Positions 40,265 to 50,899 are shown, counted from the first letter of the stretch. The stretch: 64,000 bases of DNA from Paludibacterium paludis (GCF_018802605.1 NZ_CP069161.1:4005733-4069732), one strand, 5' to 3'. The notes: generated from the letters alone by a model not told the origin. Numbers and translations are program-made.

Positions 40265-40298
40265 GCATGCCGTGCCCCATGCTGGCAACACGGCATGC
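40265..40298. repeat. Ten-base perfect inverted repeat
   Basis: GCATGCCGTG (40265-40274) and CACGGCATGC (40289-40298) with a 14-base loop lie between the RNB gene and the 3' end of the DeoR-type gene. No T tract follows on either strand, so it may be a Rho-assisted terminator or mRNA-end hairpin. Confidence 0.5.
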
Positions 40299-40316
40299 CG
40301 GGACCACCCGGACGGG

Positions 40317-41084
40317 TCAGTGTTCGGACATCAAGAGCCGGACATTGTGCTCTTCGAGGAGCTTGGCCAGGGTATCCGGCGGGGGAGAGTCGGTGAACAT
40401 CACGTGAAACTCGCTGATATGTCCCATGCGCACCAGCGCGTTGCGCCCGAACTTGCTGTGATCGGCCGCAAGATAACGGTGCCGCGCGTTGGCCATCATC
40501 GCCTGCGCGACCCGCACTTCGCGGTAATCGAAATCCAGCAGCGAACCGTCCAGCTCGATGCCCGACGCGCCGAGGATCGCGTAATCGACCTTGAACTGGT
40601 TGATGAAGTCGAGGGTCGCCACACCGGTGATCCCGCCGTCGGAGGCCCGAACCACGCCGGAGGTGATCATCACCGTGAAATCCGGATTGGCCGACATGAT
40701 CGACGCCACATGGATATTATTGGTGATGACGCGCAAGCCCTTGTGCGACGAGGTCAGCGCCTGCGCCACCGCCTCGATGGTGGTGCCGATGCTCATGAAC
40801 AGCGAGGCGTGATCGGGAATGCTGCTGGCGATCATGTCGGCGATGTGCGCCTTCTCGCTCTGGAACTTGCCCTTGCGCGCGAAGTAGTCCTCGTTCTCGA
40901 CACTGCTGCCCAGGGCAGCGCCACCGTGGTAACGGCGCAGGAGATTGGCCTCGCACAACTGGTTGATATCGCGGCGGATGGTCTGCGGCGTCACATCCAG
41001 GATGCGGGCCAGCTCGTCGATGGGCATGAAGCCGTTTTCTCGGACAAGCTGCAGGATTCTGTCGTGGCGGGGTGGTCGGCTCAT
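40317..41084 (-). CDS. DeoR/GlpR family transcriptional repressor
   Basis: The 255-residue protein has an N-terminal DeoR helix-turn-helix (residues about 5-57, ELARILDVTPQTIRRDIN) and the sugar-phosphate-sensing C-terminal domain typical of GlpR (MSIGTTIEAVAQAL, DGGITGVATLDF). GlpR-type members respond to glycerol 3-phosphate. No glp gene is in the window, so the target is inferred only from family. It is the third gene of the minus-strand series ppc, argH, this gene, but an AT-rich 102 bp gap suggests its own promoter. Confidence 0.87.
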   Translation of the reverse strand: MSRPPRHDRILQLVRENGFMPIDELARILDVTPQTIRRDINQLCEANLLRRYHGGAALGSSVENEDYFARKGKFQSEKAHIADMIASSIPDHASLFMSIGTTIEAVAQALTSSHKGLRVITNNIHVASIMSANPDFTVMITSGVVRASDGGITGVATLDFINQFKVDYAILGASGIELDGSLLDFDYREVRVAQAMMANARHRYLAADHSKFGRNALVRMGHISEFHVMFTDSPPPDTLAKLLEEHNVRLLMSEH

Positions 41085-41186
41085 TTGCGTTCGGTTTCGA
41101 AAATCTCGTTACTTTTAATTAACATATTTTTCTATGCAGGAGCAAATCGGCGCGCGCATCAGGTATTGATCTGCCCCAAAAGGACG

Positions 41187-42578
41187 TCAAAGATGCGGCA
41201 CGGCCAACGACTTGCGGTGCCGGGTGATTTCCTTGCGCACCCGCTCGACGGCGGTGCCGCCGACATGGTTGCGCTGGGCAAGGCTGCCCTCCGGGGTCAG
41301 GACACGGTAGACGTCCTCCCCAACCAACCCGGAAAACCCCTGCAGCACCCCGAGCGGCAAGTCCGCCAGGTCGCAACCCTGGCCTTCGGCGTGGCGCACG
41401 GCGCGCGCCACGACCTCGTGGCTGTCGCGGAACGGCAGTCCTTTTTTCACCAGGTAATCGGCAAGGTCGGTGGCGGTGGCGAACCCCTGCAGCACCGCCT
41501 CGCGCATCGCGTCGGCCTTGACGGTGATGCCGCGCATCATGTCCGCGTAGATGCGCAAGGTATCCACCAGGGTGTCGACCGTGTCGAACAACGGTTCCTT
41601 GTCTTCCTGATTGTCCTTGTTGTAAGCCAGGGGCTGCGACTTCATCAGCGTCAGCAGCGCCACCAGATTTCCGTTCACGCGGCCGGTCTTGCCTCGCACG
41701 AGTTCGGGCACATCGGGGTTTTTCTTTTGCGGCATGATCGAGCTGCCGGTACAGAAACGGTCGGCGATATCGATGAAGCCGACGCGCGGACTCATCCACA
41801 GGATCAATTCTTCGGACAGGCGCGACAGGTGGGTCATCACCAGGCTCGCCGCGGCGGTGAACTCGATGGCAAAGTCGCGATCGGAGACGGCGTCCAGCGA
41901 GTTGTGGCACACCGCGTCGAACCCCAGCAGTTCGGCGGTGTAATGACGGTCGATCGGGAAAGTCGTGCCGGCGAGCGCGGCGGCCCCGAGCGGCAAATGG
42001 TTGATGCGCCGGCGGCAATCCGTCAGACGCCCCTTGTCGCGGGCGAGCATTTCCACGTAGGCCAGCAGATGGTGGCCGAAAGTCACCGGTTGAGCCACCT
42101 GCAGGTGGGTGAAGCCCGGCATCACCGTGGCGGCGTGCTCTTCGGCCAGATCGAGCAGGGCGCGCTGCAGGTCGGTTACCAGAAGCACGATGCCGTCCAC
42201 CGCGTCGCGCAGCCACAGACGGATGTCGGTCGCCACCTGGTCGTTGCGGCTGCGGCCGGTATGCAGGCGCTTGCCCGCATCGCCGATCAGATCGGTCAAG
42301 CGCCGCTCGATGTTCATGTGGACATCCTCCAGATCGAGGCGCCATTCGAAACGGCCTTGGCGGATATCCTCCAGCAGACCGGCCATGCCCTGGCGAATGG
42401 CCGCCAGGTCCTCGTCCGACAGCACACCCACACGATTGAGCATCGCGGCGTGCGCCAGCGAACCTTCGATATCGAACTCGGCCAGGCGTTTGTCGAACGT
42501 CACCGAGGCGGTGTATTTCTTGACGAGTTCGGAAACCGGTTCGGAAAACCGGCCGGACCAGGCATGGGTGTCTTGCAT
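41187..42578 (-). CDS. argH: Argininosuccinate lyase
   Basis: This 463-residue fumarase-superfamily enzyme releases arginine and fumarate in the last step of arginine synthesis. The signature loop [12 protein letters not shown] contains the catalytic Ser. The [13 protein letters not shown] and [16 protein letters not shown] segments are conserved. I chose ATG 42578 ([11 protein letters not shown]), the usual start; the frame extends to 42692. It lies about 120 bp downstream of ppc on the same strand. Confidence 0.97.
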   Translation of the reverse strand: MQDTHAWSGRFSEPVSELVKKYTASVTFDKRLAEFDIEGSLAHAAMLNRVGVLSDEDLAAIRQGMAGLLEDIRQGRFEWRLDLEDVHMNIERRLTDLIGDAGKRLHTGRSRNDQVATDIRLWLRDAVDGIVLLVTDLQRALLDLAEEHAATVMPGFTHLQVAQPVTFGHHLLAYVEMLARDKGRLTDCRRRINHLPLGAAALAGTTFPIDRHYTAELLGFDAVCHNSLDAVSDRDFAIEFTAAASLVMTHLSRLSEELILWMSPRVGFIDIADRFCTGSSIMPQKKNPDVPELVRGKTGRVNGNLVALLTLMKSQPLAYNKDNQEDKEPLFDTVDTLVDTLRIYADMMRGITVKADAMREAVLQGFATATDLADYLVKKGLPFRDSHEVVARAVRHAEGQGCDLADLPLGVLQGFSGLVGEDVYRVLTPEGSLAQRNHVGGTAVERVRKEITRHRKSLAVPHL

Positions 42579-42696
42579 AATGATCTGTGTCCCGTGGCAA
42601 CGCCCCTTCATGCGAAGGGAATAGAAAAATGGAATACCGATTATAAGCACAAGGAGCGGACGGCGTGAGACCGATTCGCGCCGCCCGCCCATCCGG

Positions 42697-45375
42697 TCAT
42701 CCGCTGTTGCGCAAACCGGCCGAAATGCCGTTGATGGTCAAATGAATCGCGTAGAGCGTTTCCTCGTCATCCGGGTCGTCCCTCAAGCGGCTGAGCAATT
42801 CGACTTGCAGGAAGCTGAGCGCATCGAGGTAGGGCAGCCGTATGGCGAGACTGCGCGCCAGCGTCGGGTTGAACTCCAGCAGCCGGGTTTGCCCGGTGAT
42901 GGCGAACAAGGCGTCGAGGGTTTTTTGCCATTCGCCGCCAATGGCGCCGAACAGCGTGTCCGCCAGCGCCCGGTCGGACACCAGCGATGCGTAGTGGCGC
43001 GCGATCGACAGGTCGGCCTTGGCCATCACCTGTTCCATGTTGGACAAGGCGACCTGGAAGAAGCCCGAATCCCGGTACAGCGTCCTGAGCCGGCCAAGCC
43101 CCTCGTCACCATGGCGCGCGAGAAACGCCGACACGGCCGAGCCGAATCCGAACCAGCCAGGCAGCATCACGCGCGATTGCGACCAGGAGAACACCCAGGG
43201 GATGGCGCGCAGGTCGCGGATCGACGACAGACTCTTGCGCGAAGCCGGACGGCTGCCGATATTGAGCCTGGCGATGGCGTGGATCGGTGTCGCCTCGAGA
43301 AAGTACTGCATGAACCCGGGCGTTTCCACCAGGGCGCGATAGGCGCGGTACGCCGAGGCCGACAGTTCGTCGAACACCCCGGCGTCGGTTTCGCATCCGG
43401 CAAAGCTGGCGAGACTGGCCTCCAGCGTCGCCGCGGTCAGCGCCTCCAGGTTCCGCAGACCGATATCCGGATCGGAATACTTGGAAGCGATCACTTCGCC
43501 CTGCTCGGTGATGCGGATACGCCCGGCGACCGAGCCGCACGGCTGCGCCATGATCGCCTCGTAGGACGGACCGCCGCCTCTCCCCACCGAACCGCCGCGT
43601 CCGTGGAACAGGCGCATGCGCACGTTCGCGGAAGCGAACAGCGTCACCAGCCGGCGTTCCGCCTGATAAAGCTCCCACTGGCTGGTCAGGTAGCCGCCGT
43701 CCTTGTTGCTGTCCGAATAGCCGAGCATGACTTCCTGCATGCGCCCGCGGCTGTCGAGCAGGCTCTGGTACCAGGGATCGTCGAACAGGGTTTGCATGAC
43801 TTCGCGGCTGCGCGACAGGTCGCCGATGGTCTCGAACAGCGGCACGAGATTGACGCTGGCCTGCGGTTTGCCGTCGCGATAGCGGATAAGCCCGGTTTCC
43901 TTGAGGATCAGCGCCAGAGCCAGCAGGTCGGACGCATGCGCGCAATTGGAAATGATGCTCTGCCCGATCGCGCCGTCGCCGAAGGCGGCCTTCAGCTCGC
44001 GCGCCTCGGCGAATACCGCGAGCTCCTTGCGCGTTGTCTCGCTGTAGGAGCCCCACGGCGACAGCAAGGGACGCGGGGTCGCCAGTTCGCGGCGCAACGC
44101 CTCGCAACGCGCGGTCTCGTCAAGCCCGGAATAGTCGCCGAGTCCGCCCTGAGCGAACAGTTCGTCGACCACATTCTGGTGAAACTCCGCATGCTGGCGC
44201 AGATCCAGGGTCATCAAATGAAAGCCGAACAGATCCACCGCGCGGCACAGCCTCGAGAGCCGGCCGTCGGCAAGAAGCGCGCTGCCATGCAGGCACAGCG
44301 AGCGCGACACGGCCAACAGGTCGGCGCCGAACGCGGCGGCGTCCGCGTAGGCCTCGCCCGCGCCGAAACGCCCGCTGACCGTCAGGCCAAGACGCCGCGC
44401 CGTGCCTTCCAGCCGCGCTTCGATATGCGCGAGCGCGCGGCGGTATGGCTCCTCATTGCGGCTTTCCTCCCGATCGGGAGAGTGTTCGGCCAGGGCGGCC
44501 AGTTCGGCGCTGACCGCGACATGGCGCGAGGAGAGCGACAACTCGCGGTACAGGCCGGCCAGCTCGTGGAAGTAGTGGTCGAACGCCACCGTGGCCTGGC
44601 GCGTCATCGCCTGACGCAGCACCTTCGCGTCGACGAAAGGGTTGCCGTCCCGGTCGCCGCCGATCCAGCTGGCGATGCGGACGAACGACGGAATCTCGCA
44701 CTCCTTGCCCCACTGCCCGGCGATCAGGCCAGCGAGCCGCTCATAGAGCCGCGGCATGGCCTGGAAGAAGGTCAACGGGTGGTAGGCCACGCCGTTTTCG
44801 ATTTCGTCGCGCACCGTCAGCCGGAAATGCCGGATTTCCGAGGTCTGCCACAGGGCGAGAATGACGCGCTTGAGTTTCGTCTCGAGTTCGGCGAGTTCTT
44901 CGGGCAAGAGATCCGGCGCGTCCAGCAAAACCAGAAAACGCCGCACCGCGCGGTGGCCGTCCAGCACGCTCTGGCGCTGCACTTCGGTCGGGTGGGCCGT
45001 CATCACGGCCACCACGGAGGCTTCCGCGAGCAAACCCGCGAGCGCCTCGAAAGGGAGGCCGTCCTGGCGCAGGCGGGACACCGCCCGCGCAAGACTGCCC
45101 TGCTGGGGCGCCGAGCCGGCCAGCCGGTGCGCGCGGCGGCGGCGGGTATGGTGCAGATCCTCGGCGATATTGAACAGCTGCGCGTACAGCCCGCAGGCCC
45201 GAACCAGGGCCGCCATGCCGTCGTTGCCGATATCGTCCGGAATGCCCTGACGTCCGATATCGCGCATCGCGTCGAACAGCCGTTCGCCCTCCTGTTCCTT
45301 CAATACCTCGCCAAGCAGCCTCTCCAGCAGCGCAAGCGCGCGCCGAAGCGGCAGATCCTTTTCCATTTCGCTCAT
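42697..45375 (-). CDS. ppc: Phosphoenolpyruvate carboxylase
   Basis: This 892-residue enzyme carboxylates PEP to oxaloacetate, refilling the TCA cycle. The catalytic His is in [13 protein letters not shown]. The glycine-rich loop [18 protein letters not shown] and the second signature around [11 protein letters not shown] are clear. The C-terminus RNSG is close to the family's RNTG. I chose ATG 45375 ([12 protein letters not shown]); the frame extends to 45444. It is divergent from hemC. Confidence 0.96.
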   Translation of the reverse strand: MSEMEKDLPLRRALALLERLLGEVLKEQEGERLFDAMRDIGRQGIPDDIGNDGMAALVRACGLYAQLFNIAEDLHHTRRRRAHRLAGSAPQQGSLARAVSRLRQDGLPFEALAGLLAEASVVAVMTAHPTEVQRQSVLDGHRAVRRFLVLLDAPDLLPEELAELETKLKRVILALWQTSEIRHFRLTVRDEIENGVAYHPLTFFQAMPRLYERLAGLIAGQWGKECEIPSFVRIASWIGGDRDGNPFVDAKVLRQAMTRQATVAFDHYFHELAGLYRELSLSSRHVAVSAELAALAEHSPDREESRNEEPYRRALAHIEARLEGTARRLGLTVSGRFGAGEAYADAAAFGADLLAVSRSLCLHGSALLADGRLSRLCRAVDLFGFHLMTLDLRQHAEFHQNVVDELFAQGGLGDYSGLDETARCEALRRELATPRPLLSPWGSYSETTRKELAVFAEARELKAAFGDGAIGQSIISNCAHASDLLALALILKETGLIRYRDGKPQASVNLVPLFETIGDLSRSREVMQTLFDDPWYQSLLDSRGRMQEVMLGYSDSNKDGGYLTSQWELYQAERRLVTLFASANVRMRLFHGRGGSVGRGGGPSYEAIMAQPCGSVAGRIRITEQGEVIASKYSDPDIGLRNLEALTAATLEASLASFAGCETDAGVFDELSASAYRAYRALVETPGFMQYFLEATPIHAIARLNIGSRPASRKSLSSIRDLRAIPWVFSWSQSRVMLPGWFGFGSAVSAFLARHGDEGLGRLRTLYRDSGFFQVALSNMEQVMAKADLSIARHYASLVSDRALADTLFGAIGGEWQKTLDALFAITGQTRLLEFNPTLARSLAIRLPYLDALSFLQVELLSRLRDDPDDEETLYAIHLTINGISAGLRNSG

Positions 45376-45527
45376 CCTGACCGCCTTTTGGTTGAATTCG
45401 CACATCTGCCGATGACTTTGTGACAGTTTGCCGCCCAAGGTCAAGTCTCGTCGCCGCTTCGGACGGGCGTCACTCCGCCGTCATGCTAGAATCGCGGTGC
45501 ATTCATTTTTACTTCGCGGATCTTTTT

Positions 45528-46454
45528 ATGAAGAAGTTCGTCATCGCCAGTCGTGAGAGTCGCCTTGCCATGTGGCAGGCCGAACACATCAAAGCCCGGC
45601 TGGAAACCCTCTACCCGGACGCGGAGGTGCGGATCCTGGGCATGACCACCCAGGGCGACCGCATTCTGGACAAGACCCTGTCCAAAATCGGCGGCAAGGG
45701 CCTGTTCGTGAAAGAGCTGGAGGCGGCGCTGATGGAAGGCCGCGCGGATCTGGCCGTGCATTCGATCAAGGATGTGCCGATGACGCTGCCCGAAGGATTC
45801 GCGCTGGCGGCGATCTGCGAGCGCGAAGATCCGCGCGACGCGTTCGTGTCGAACCGCCATGCGGCGCTCGCCGACCTGCCCGAAGGCGCCGTGGTCGGCA
45901 CCTCCAGCCTGCGCCGCGAAGCCCAGTTGCGCCACCGTTTCCCCCACCTGCGGATTCTTCCGCTGCGCGGCAATGTCCAGACACGGCTCGCCAAGCTCGA
46001 CAACGGCGAATACGACGCGATCATCCTCGCCGCCGCGGGTCTCAAGCGCTTGGGCCTAGGCGAGCGCATCCGCCACGAACTGGCCGTGGAGGAAAGCCTC
46101 CCCGCCCCGGGACAGGGCGCGCTCGGCATCGAAATCCGCGCCGACCGGGCCGACCTCGCCGCCCTGCTGATGCCGCTCAACGATCCGGACACCCACGCCT
46201 GTGTCAGCGCCGAACGCGCCCTGTCCCGCGCGCTCGGCGGCAGTTGCCAGATTCCTCTTGGCGCCTACGCGACCCTCGACGGGGAAACCTTGACGCTCAA
46301 TGGCTTCGTCGCGCATCCGGACGGCTCGGTCATGCTGGCGGCCGATGCGGTGGCGCCCCGCGACTACGCCGATGCCTTGGGCCGTACCGTGGCCAGCAAG
46401 CTTGCCGACGCCGGCGCCCTGCCGCTGATCGAGGCGGTGCTCAAGGACGCGTGA
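45528..46454 (+). CDS. hemC: Porphobilinogen deaminase (hydroxymethylbilane synthase)
   Basis: This 308-residue enzyme joins four porphobilinogen units to hydroxymethylbilane in heme synthesis. The dipyrromethane cofactor Cys is Cys240 in [10 protein letters not shown]. The DVAVHS-type segment ([11 protein letters not shown]) and SSLRREAQL are conserved. The ATG at 45528 gives the family N-terminus [16 protein letters not shown]. An extended -10 element TGCTAGAAT lies at 45484-45492 with no clear -35. It overlaps hemD by one base (TGATG). Confidence 0.96.
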   Translation: MKKFVIASRESRLAMWQAEHIKARLETLYPDAEVRILGMTTQGDRILDKTLSKIGGKGLFVKELEAALMEGRADLAVHSIKDVPMTLPEGFALAAICEREDPRDAFVSNRHAALADLPEGAVVGTSSLRREAQLRHRFPHLRILPLRGNVQTRLAKLDNGEYDAIILAAAGLKRLGLGERIRHELAVEESLPAPGQGALGIEIRADRADLAALLMPLNDPDTHACVSAERALSRALGGSCQIPLGAYATLDGETLTLNGFVAHPDGSVMLAADAVAPRDYADALGRTVASKLADAGALPLIEAVLKDA

Positions 46455-47194
46455 TGAGCCTCGCCGGCCGCTCCGTCCTTGTCGCCCGCCCGACGGGTCA
46501 ATGCGGGCGGCTGCTCGCCCTGCTTCGCGAAGCGGGCGCCCGCGCGACGCATTTTCCGGTAATGGAGCTCGAGGCCGACCCTGTCGCGCTCGATGCGTTG
46601 CCCGACGCGGCGGACAAGGCCGACTGGCTGGTTTTCGTGAGCCCCGGCGTGATCGATCTGGCCTGGCCACGGCTTGCCGGCCATCCGGTCGCTGCCCGCC
46701 TGGCCTGCGTCGGCGCCGCCAGCGCCGCCAAACTCGCCGCCCTCTCGGGCCTCCCCGTGACGCATCCCTCCGACGGCAGTGACAGCGAAGCGTTGCTCGC
46801 GCTGCCCGAATTCGCGCAAATGGCCGGGCAGCGCGTGCTCATCGTGCGTGGCGAAGGAGGCCGTGCCACGCTCGCCGAAACCCTGACGGAACGAGGCGCG
46901 AACGTGTCGTTCGCCGAAGTCTACCGGCGTGTCGACGCTTCGCCCGACTGGAAGGACTTTGACAGACACCACCCCCAAGCGGTTATCCTGACATCCAGCG
47001 ACATGGTGGAACGCTGGTTCCGCCTGGCTGGCCCGAGCCGGGCCGCGCAGTTACAATGTTTACTGTATTGCGTGCCGCACCCGCGCATCGCCGAACGCCT
47101 GGCGGGCCACGGGGCGACACGGATCGTGACAACCCGAGCCGGAGACGACGCACTGGTCGCCGGCCTCAGAGAATGGTTCTCCCGTCACCCATGA
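46454..47194 (+). CDS. hemD: Uroporphyrinogen-III synthase
   Basis: This 246-residue enzyme cyclises hydroxymethylbilane with inversion of ring D. Family sequence conservation is low, but the two-domain pattern, the WLVFVSPGVID and ILTSSDMVERW segments and the position in hemC-hemD-hemX-hemY identify it. It begins inside the hemC stop and overlaps hemX by four bases (ATGA). Confidence 0.92.
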   Translation: MSLAGRSVLVARPTGQCGRLLALLREAGARATHFPVMELEADPVALDALPDAADKADWLVFVSPGVIDLAWPRLAGHPVAARLACVGAASAAKLAALSGLPVTHPSDGSDSEALLALPEFAQMAGQRVLIVRGEGGRATLAETLTERGANVSFAEVYRRVDASPDWKDFDRHHPQAVILTSSDMVERWFRLAGPSRAAQLQCLLYCVPHPRIAERLAGHGATRIVTTRAGDDALVAGLREWFSRHP

Positions 47195-48216
47195 GCGAAT
47201 TCCAAATCGTCGACCCCGTTAAACCCGCCCGCAGCAAGCTGGCGCTTCTGGCCCTGGCGGTGTCCCTCACCGCGCTGGGCGCTTCCCTCTGGCAGCTTTA
47301 TGTCACCCGCGCCGATCTTGACGCGGTACGCGGCGAAGCGCAGCGCCACGCCGCGCAGGCCGGCGCCAGCACAGAAGCGAACCGGCGCCTGTCGGACGAG
47401 ACCAAGGCGTCCGCCCGGCTGCTGGAGGCCCGCCTGGCCGCGCTCGAAGCGCGCCAGGGCGATGTCACCAACCAGATCGGCTCGCTCAACAGCCTCTACC
47501 AGGACCTGACCAGCAACCGGTCGGACTGGCTGCTGTCCGAGGCGGAGTACACCCTGACCATCGCCAGCCAGCAGTTGCAGCTGGCCGGCAATGTGCCCCT
47601 GGCCATCAATGCGCTCGAACGCCTCAACGCCAGGCTGGCCAAGACCGACCGGCCGCAACTGATCACAGTGCGCAAAAAGGTGGCGCGCGACCTTGCGCAG
47701 CTAAAAGGTCTGCCGGTGGTCGACACGGTGGGCCTGTCGGTCAAGCTCGACGCCCTGGCAAGCCAGGTCGACCAGCTGCCTTTGAGCGTGGATCAGCGCC
47801 AGGCGGCGCAGGAGAGCGCGCGCAAGCATGCCGCGGCTGCGGGCAGGCCGGCCTGGGAGCGTCTCCTTGACGACATGGTGGCGAGCCTTGGCGAACTTGT
47901 GCGCATCCGCCGCATGGACAAACCCGACGCCGTGCTGCTCTCCCCCGAGCAAACCCGAAACCTCAGGGAAAACCTCAAGCTGCGCCTGCTGGACGCGCGC
48001 CTGGCCCTGCTGCAGCGCGACGGCAGCAGTTTCAACGCCGATGTCGGCGCCGCGGCGCGCTACGTTAACCAGTACTTCGATACCCAGGCTCCGCTGACAC
48101 GCCAATGGCTGGCGACGCTCGGCGAAGCCAAGGACGTGCCATTGTCGCTGGCCCTGCCGGACCTCGCGGACAGTCTGAAAGCGGTGCGCGATGCGCAAGG
48201 CCTGCAAGGGAGCTGA
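47191..48216 (+). CDS. hemX: HemX-like membrane protein of the heme operon
   Basis: The 341-residue product has one N-terminal membrane helix (residues about 13-35), then a coiled coil (about 40-105) and a helical periplasmic domain. HemX is often annotated as a uroporphyrinogen-III methyltransferase, but no SAM-binding motif is visible and the role is unclear; it may organise heme enzymes at the membrane. The start overlaps the hemD stop (ATGA). Confidence 0.88.
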   Translation: MSEFQIVDPVKPARSKLALLALAVSLTALGASLWQLYVTRADLDAVRGEAQRHAAQAGASTEANRRLSDETKASARLLEARLAALEARQGDVTNQIGSLNSLYQDLTSNRSDWLLSEAEYTLTIASQQLQLAGNVPLAINALERLNARLAKTDRPQLITVRKKVARDLAQLKGLPVVDTVGLSVKLDALASQVDQLPLSVDQRQAAQESARKHAAAAGRPAWERLLDDMVASLGELVRIRRMDKPDAVLLSPEQTRNLRENLKLRLLDARLALLQRDGSSFNADVGAAARYVNQYFDTQAPLTRQWLATLGEAKDVPLSLALPDLADSLKAVRDAQGLQGS

Positions 48217-48218
48217 CG

Positions 48219-49427
48219 GTGAAATTCGTTCTGTGGATTACCGGACTCTTCGCGCTGGCCGTGCTGCTCGGCCTGTTGTCCACCCTCAACACCGGTTACG
48301 CGATTCTTTTCGTTCCGCCCTGGCGGCTCGAGTTGTCGTTCAACCTGATGATCCTGGCGCTGATCACGCTGGTGGCGCTGATGTATGGCGCGTTGCGGCT
48401 GATCGCCCTGGCGACCGGCCTGCCCGGCGAAGTCCGGCGTTTTCAGCGGCAGCGCAAGCTCAAGGCTTCGCGTCACGCTTTGCGCGAAGCCGGCATCGCC
48501 TTTTTCGAGGGACGTTTCCAGCGCGCCGAGCGCGAAGCGCAAAAGGCGATGGATGACGAGTATGCCCCGGAAAACCGCGCCCTCGCGCTGCTGATCGCCG
48601 CCCGTTCCGCCGGATCGACGCGCGATCTGGCCAAGCGCGACGACTACCTCGCCAGGTTGGAGGCGCTGCCCGAACGGCTGCAGCTGGCGCGCCACATGCT
48701 GGATGCCGAACTGAAATTCGAAACCCAGGATCTGACGGGCGCGCTCCTCGCCCTGGAAAAGGCGCGCGAACTCTCGCCCAACCTGACGAGCGCGCTGCGC
48801 CTGGAACTGAAGGTGCGCATGCTGCAACGCCAGCCCGAGGCGGTGCTCGCGCTCACCGAGAAGCTTCTGAAGGCCGACGCGATGGAACCGGCGCAGGCGC
48901 GCCACTACCGGCTCGCCGCCTACACCCAGCAACTGGCTGGCATGGTCAATTCGAACGAGGTACGCGACTGGCTGCGCCGGATCCCCGAGACGGAACGCAG
49001 GAACGCTCAACTCGTCGGCGCCGTGGTGGCCCGGCTGATTCTGGTGGAAGACTTCGACTACGCCGCGACCCTGCTGTCCGAGGCCCTGGCCGACAATGAT
49101 CAGGCGACCCCGGAACTCGCCCGCGAGCTGTTCCAGATCGCCGAGTCGCTGGCGTCGGAAACCCGGCTGTCGTTGCTCAAGGCCGCCGAAGGCTGGCTCA
49201 AGGGCCGTCCGCGCGACCACATGCTGCTGCTGGCCCTGGGACGCCTGGCCTACGCGGAACAGCTGTGGGGCAAGGCGCAAAGCTACCTCGAAGCCAGCGT
49301 GTCGATCCAGCCATCGCTCAGCGCCCACGCCGAGCTGGTGCGGCTATTCGAAGCGACCGGACGGGAAGAGAAAGTCGAGCACCATTACCGCCTGTGTCTC
49401 GACCTCGCTCTGGAAAAGGGACTATGA
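48219..49427 (+). CDS. hemY: HemY-like TPR membrane protein
   Basis: The 402-residue product has two N-terminal membrane helices (residues about 3-25 and 40-62) followed by tetratricopeptide-type helical repeats. It is not the protoporphyrinogen oxidase of the same name in Gram-positives. The GTG at 48219 follows GGGAG, 2 bp after hemX. Its stop codon lies directly against a decayed copy of the ohr 3' end. Confidence 0.9.
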   Translation: MKFVLWITGLFALAVLLGLLSTLNTGYAILFVPPWRLELSFNLMILALITLVALMYGALRLIALATGLPGEVRRFQRQRKLKASRHALREAGIAFFEGRFQRAEREAQKAMDDEYAPENRALALLIAARSAGSTRDLAKRDDYLARLEALPERLQLARHMLDAELKFETQDLTGALLALEKARELSPNLTSALRLELKVRMLQRQPEAVLALTEKLLKADAMEPAQARHYRLAAYTQQLAGMVNSNEVRDWLRRIPETERRNAQLVGAVVARLILVEDFDYAATLLSEALADNDQATPELARELFQIAESLASETRLSLLKAAEGWLKGRPRDHMLLLALGRLAYAEQLWGKAQSYLEASVSIQPSLSAHAELVRLFEATGREEKVEHHYRLCLDLALEKGL

Positions 49428-49519
49428 TCACGCCCGCGTCAGCGTGGCCCTGACGTTGCCGCGCGTGGCGTTCCAATAGGGGCAAATGGGGTGCGCCGCT
49501 TCAATCAGCGAAGCGGTCG
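49427..49519 (-). pseudogene. Decayed copy of the ohr 3' end
   Basis: These 93 bp align without gaps to 50470-50562 at about 90% identity (about nine mismatches). On the minus strand they still encode the last 30 codons of Ohr including the second reactive Cys and the stop, but with substitutions such as Arg to Pro and Ser to Trp. Similarity falls away beyond about 49519. The fragment has no start and cannot be functional. Confidence 0.88.
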
Positions 49520-49583
49520 GTTCCAGCCGTCGTAACGTCGGAGCGGTCGCGCCGGTCCAGAGCAAGCGGTTCGAAGACAGCCG

Positions 49584-49964
49584 TCAATCAGGGACCGCTC
49601 GGCCATCCTGGCCGCCGATAACCCGACGCACGATAGACAATTGCATGAGCAGTTCCGGCAACGCGGTCTGGACGGTGTCCCACACCACATCGACGTTGAT
49701 GTCGAAATAACCGTGCGCGATGCGGTTGCGCATACCACGCATGCCCCGCCACGGTACAGCAGGATGCGCCAAGGCGAACTCGGCGTAGCCATCCATCACC
49801 TTCGTGGCGGCCTCCCCGATGATGATCGGGCTCATGATGACAGACTGCTGGGTTCGCTTGTCCCCGACAAACCCCTTTTTGTCCACCCCCTCCACAAAGC
49901 TGCAGGCATCTGTCGCGGCTTGCCGGATGTGGTCCAGGTAGTCGGCCAAGCGGTTTTCATTCAT
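49584..49964 (-). CDS. hepT: HepT-type HEPN toxin
   Basis: This 126-residue DUF86 protein is an all-helical HEPN ribonuclease of a type VII toxin-antitoxin pair. The R-x4-H-x-Y motif is intact (Arg79, His84, Tyr86 in RNRIAHGY); the Tyr is the residue that the partner MntA AMPylates in characterised systems. Length is normal. The start overlaps the mntA stop by four bases (ATGA), so toxin synthesis depends on antitoxin translation. It sits between two copies of the ohr 3' end. Confidence 0.93.
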   Translation of the reverse strand: MNENRLADYLDHIRQAATDACSFVEGVDKKGFVGDKRTQQSVIMSPIIIGEAATKVMDGYAEFALAHPAVPWRGMRGMRNRIAHGYFDINVDVVWDTVQTALPELLMQLSIVRRVIGGQDGRAVPD

Positions 49965-50251
49965 ACCGGCCGCGCCTCCGCAAGCACCTTGGCCCGGAAC
50001 TTGGCTGGCAAATCCCCGGGGGTCAATAGATCGACGTGGAGGCCGAGCAGCGATTCCAGTTCGTCTTGCAGGCCTCCCAGATCGAACAGAGTCGCACCGG
50101 GCAAGGCATCAACCAGCAGGTCAAGATCACTGCCATCCTGGTCGGTGCCATGCAGCGCCGAACCAAAAACACGCGGGTTGGTCGTGGGGAAGCGGCTGAT
50201 CACTTCGCGCACAGCGCTTCGCTTCAGGTTGAGCGCAACGGACGGTCGCAT
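49961..50251 (-). CDS. mntA: MntA-type nucleotidyltransferase antitoxin
   Basis: This 96-residue minimal nucleotidyltransferase carries the GS-x10-D-x-D motif (Gly30, Ser31, Asp42, Asp44). In characterised pairs MntA inactivates HepT by adding AMP to its active-site Tyr. I chose the ATG at 50251 because AGAGAGG lies six bases upstream; the ATG at 50257 would touch that site. It is the first gene of the pair, with the control region probably in 50260-50470. Confidence 0.92.
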   Translation of the reverse strand: MRPSVALNLKRSAVREVISRFPTTNPRVFGSALHGTDQDGSDLDLLVDALPGATLFDLGGLQDELESLLGLHVDLLTPGDLPAKFRAKVLAEARPV

Positions 50252-50470
50252 GCGCATCCTCTCTTAATCGAAACTCATTGAGATGCGATGCAATCGGACA
50301 TAAAGCTTCAAGCGCTATTTTCGCGAGAACCTGTGCCACGATTTGCGTGCCCTGACCAATGTGTCTCAATGCGGCGAGTTCCAAAGAAAGCTCATTTCCC
50401 GACATGAACGCCTGTCGGTATCACCGACCCTGGCGGCTTGCCAAGGGTCTCGACCCGGGATCGCCGGCAA

Positions 50471-50899
50471 TCACGCCTGCGTCAGCGTTACCCTGACGTT
50501 GCCGCGCGTGGCGTTCGAATAGGGGCAAATGCGGTGTGCCGCTTCGATCAACGAAGCGGCCGCCTCGCGCTCCAGACCCGGTAACGAAATGCGCAGTTCG
50601 ACCTCGATGCCGAAGCCGTGTTCGATCGGTCCGATGCCGACGCGCCCGGTCACCGCCACCTCATGCGGCAACTTCACCTTGGCCTGCATGGCCGCCACCT
50701 TCAGCGCGCCGATGAAGCAGGCCGAATACCCGGCGGCGAACAGCTGCTCCGGGTTGGTACCGTCGCCCCCCATGCCGCCCAGCTCCCTGGGTGTCGACAA
50801 GTCGACCGACAGCGCCTTGTCGTCCGATTCGGCGCGCCCGTCGCGGCCACCGTACGCGGTCGCTTCCGCGGTGTAGAGGACTTTAGTCAGTTCAGCCAT
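50471..50899 (-). CDS. ohr: Organic hydroperoxide resistance protein Ohr
   Basis: This 142-residue OsmC/Ohr-family thiol peroxidase reduces organic and lipid hydroperoxides using lipoylated partners. The catalytic cysteines are Cys61 ([11 protein letters not shown]) and Cys125 ([11 protein letters not shown]). The ATG at 50899 follows AGGAGA. It lies downstream of ohrR on the same strand with an operator-like site between. Its last 31 codons are duplicated in decayed form near hemY. Confidence 0.95.
   Translation of the reverse strand: MAELTKVLYTAEATAYGGRDGRAESDDKALSVDLSTPRELGGMGGDGTNPEQLFAAGYSACFIGALKVAAMQAKVKLPHEVAVTGRVGIGPIEHGFGIEVELRISLPGLEREAAASLIEAAHRICPYSNATRGNVRVTLTQA

Noticed and set aside
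40272..42668. A 798-codon open frame on the plus strand
   Set aside because: It lies antisense to the DeoR-type gene and argH. Its product is His/Arg/Gln-rich with no domain, as expected of the reverse strand of high-GC genes.
42742..45423. An 893-codon open frame on the plus strand
   Set aside because: It is the exact antisense of ppc, whose motifs are unmistakable. It has no recognisable protein features.
49427..50562. The ohr repeat as a fresh target-site duplication of a transposable element
   Set aside because: The copies are 93 bp and about 10% diverged, far from a short exact duplication, and no transposase or terminal inverted repeat is present.
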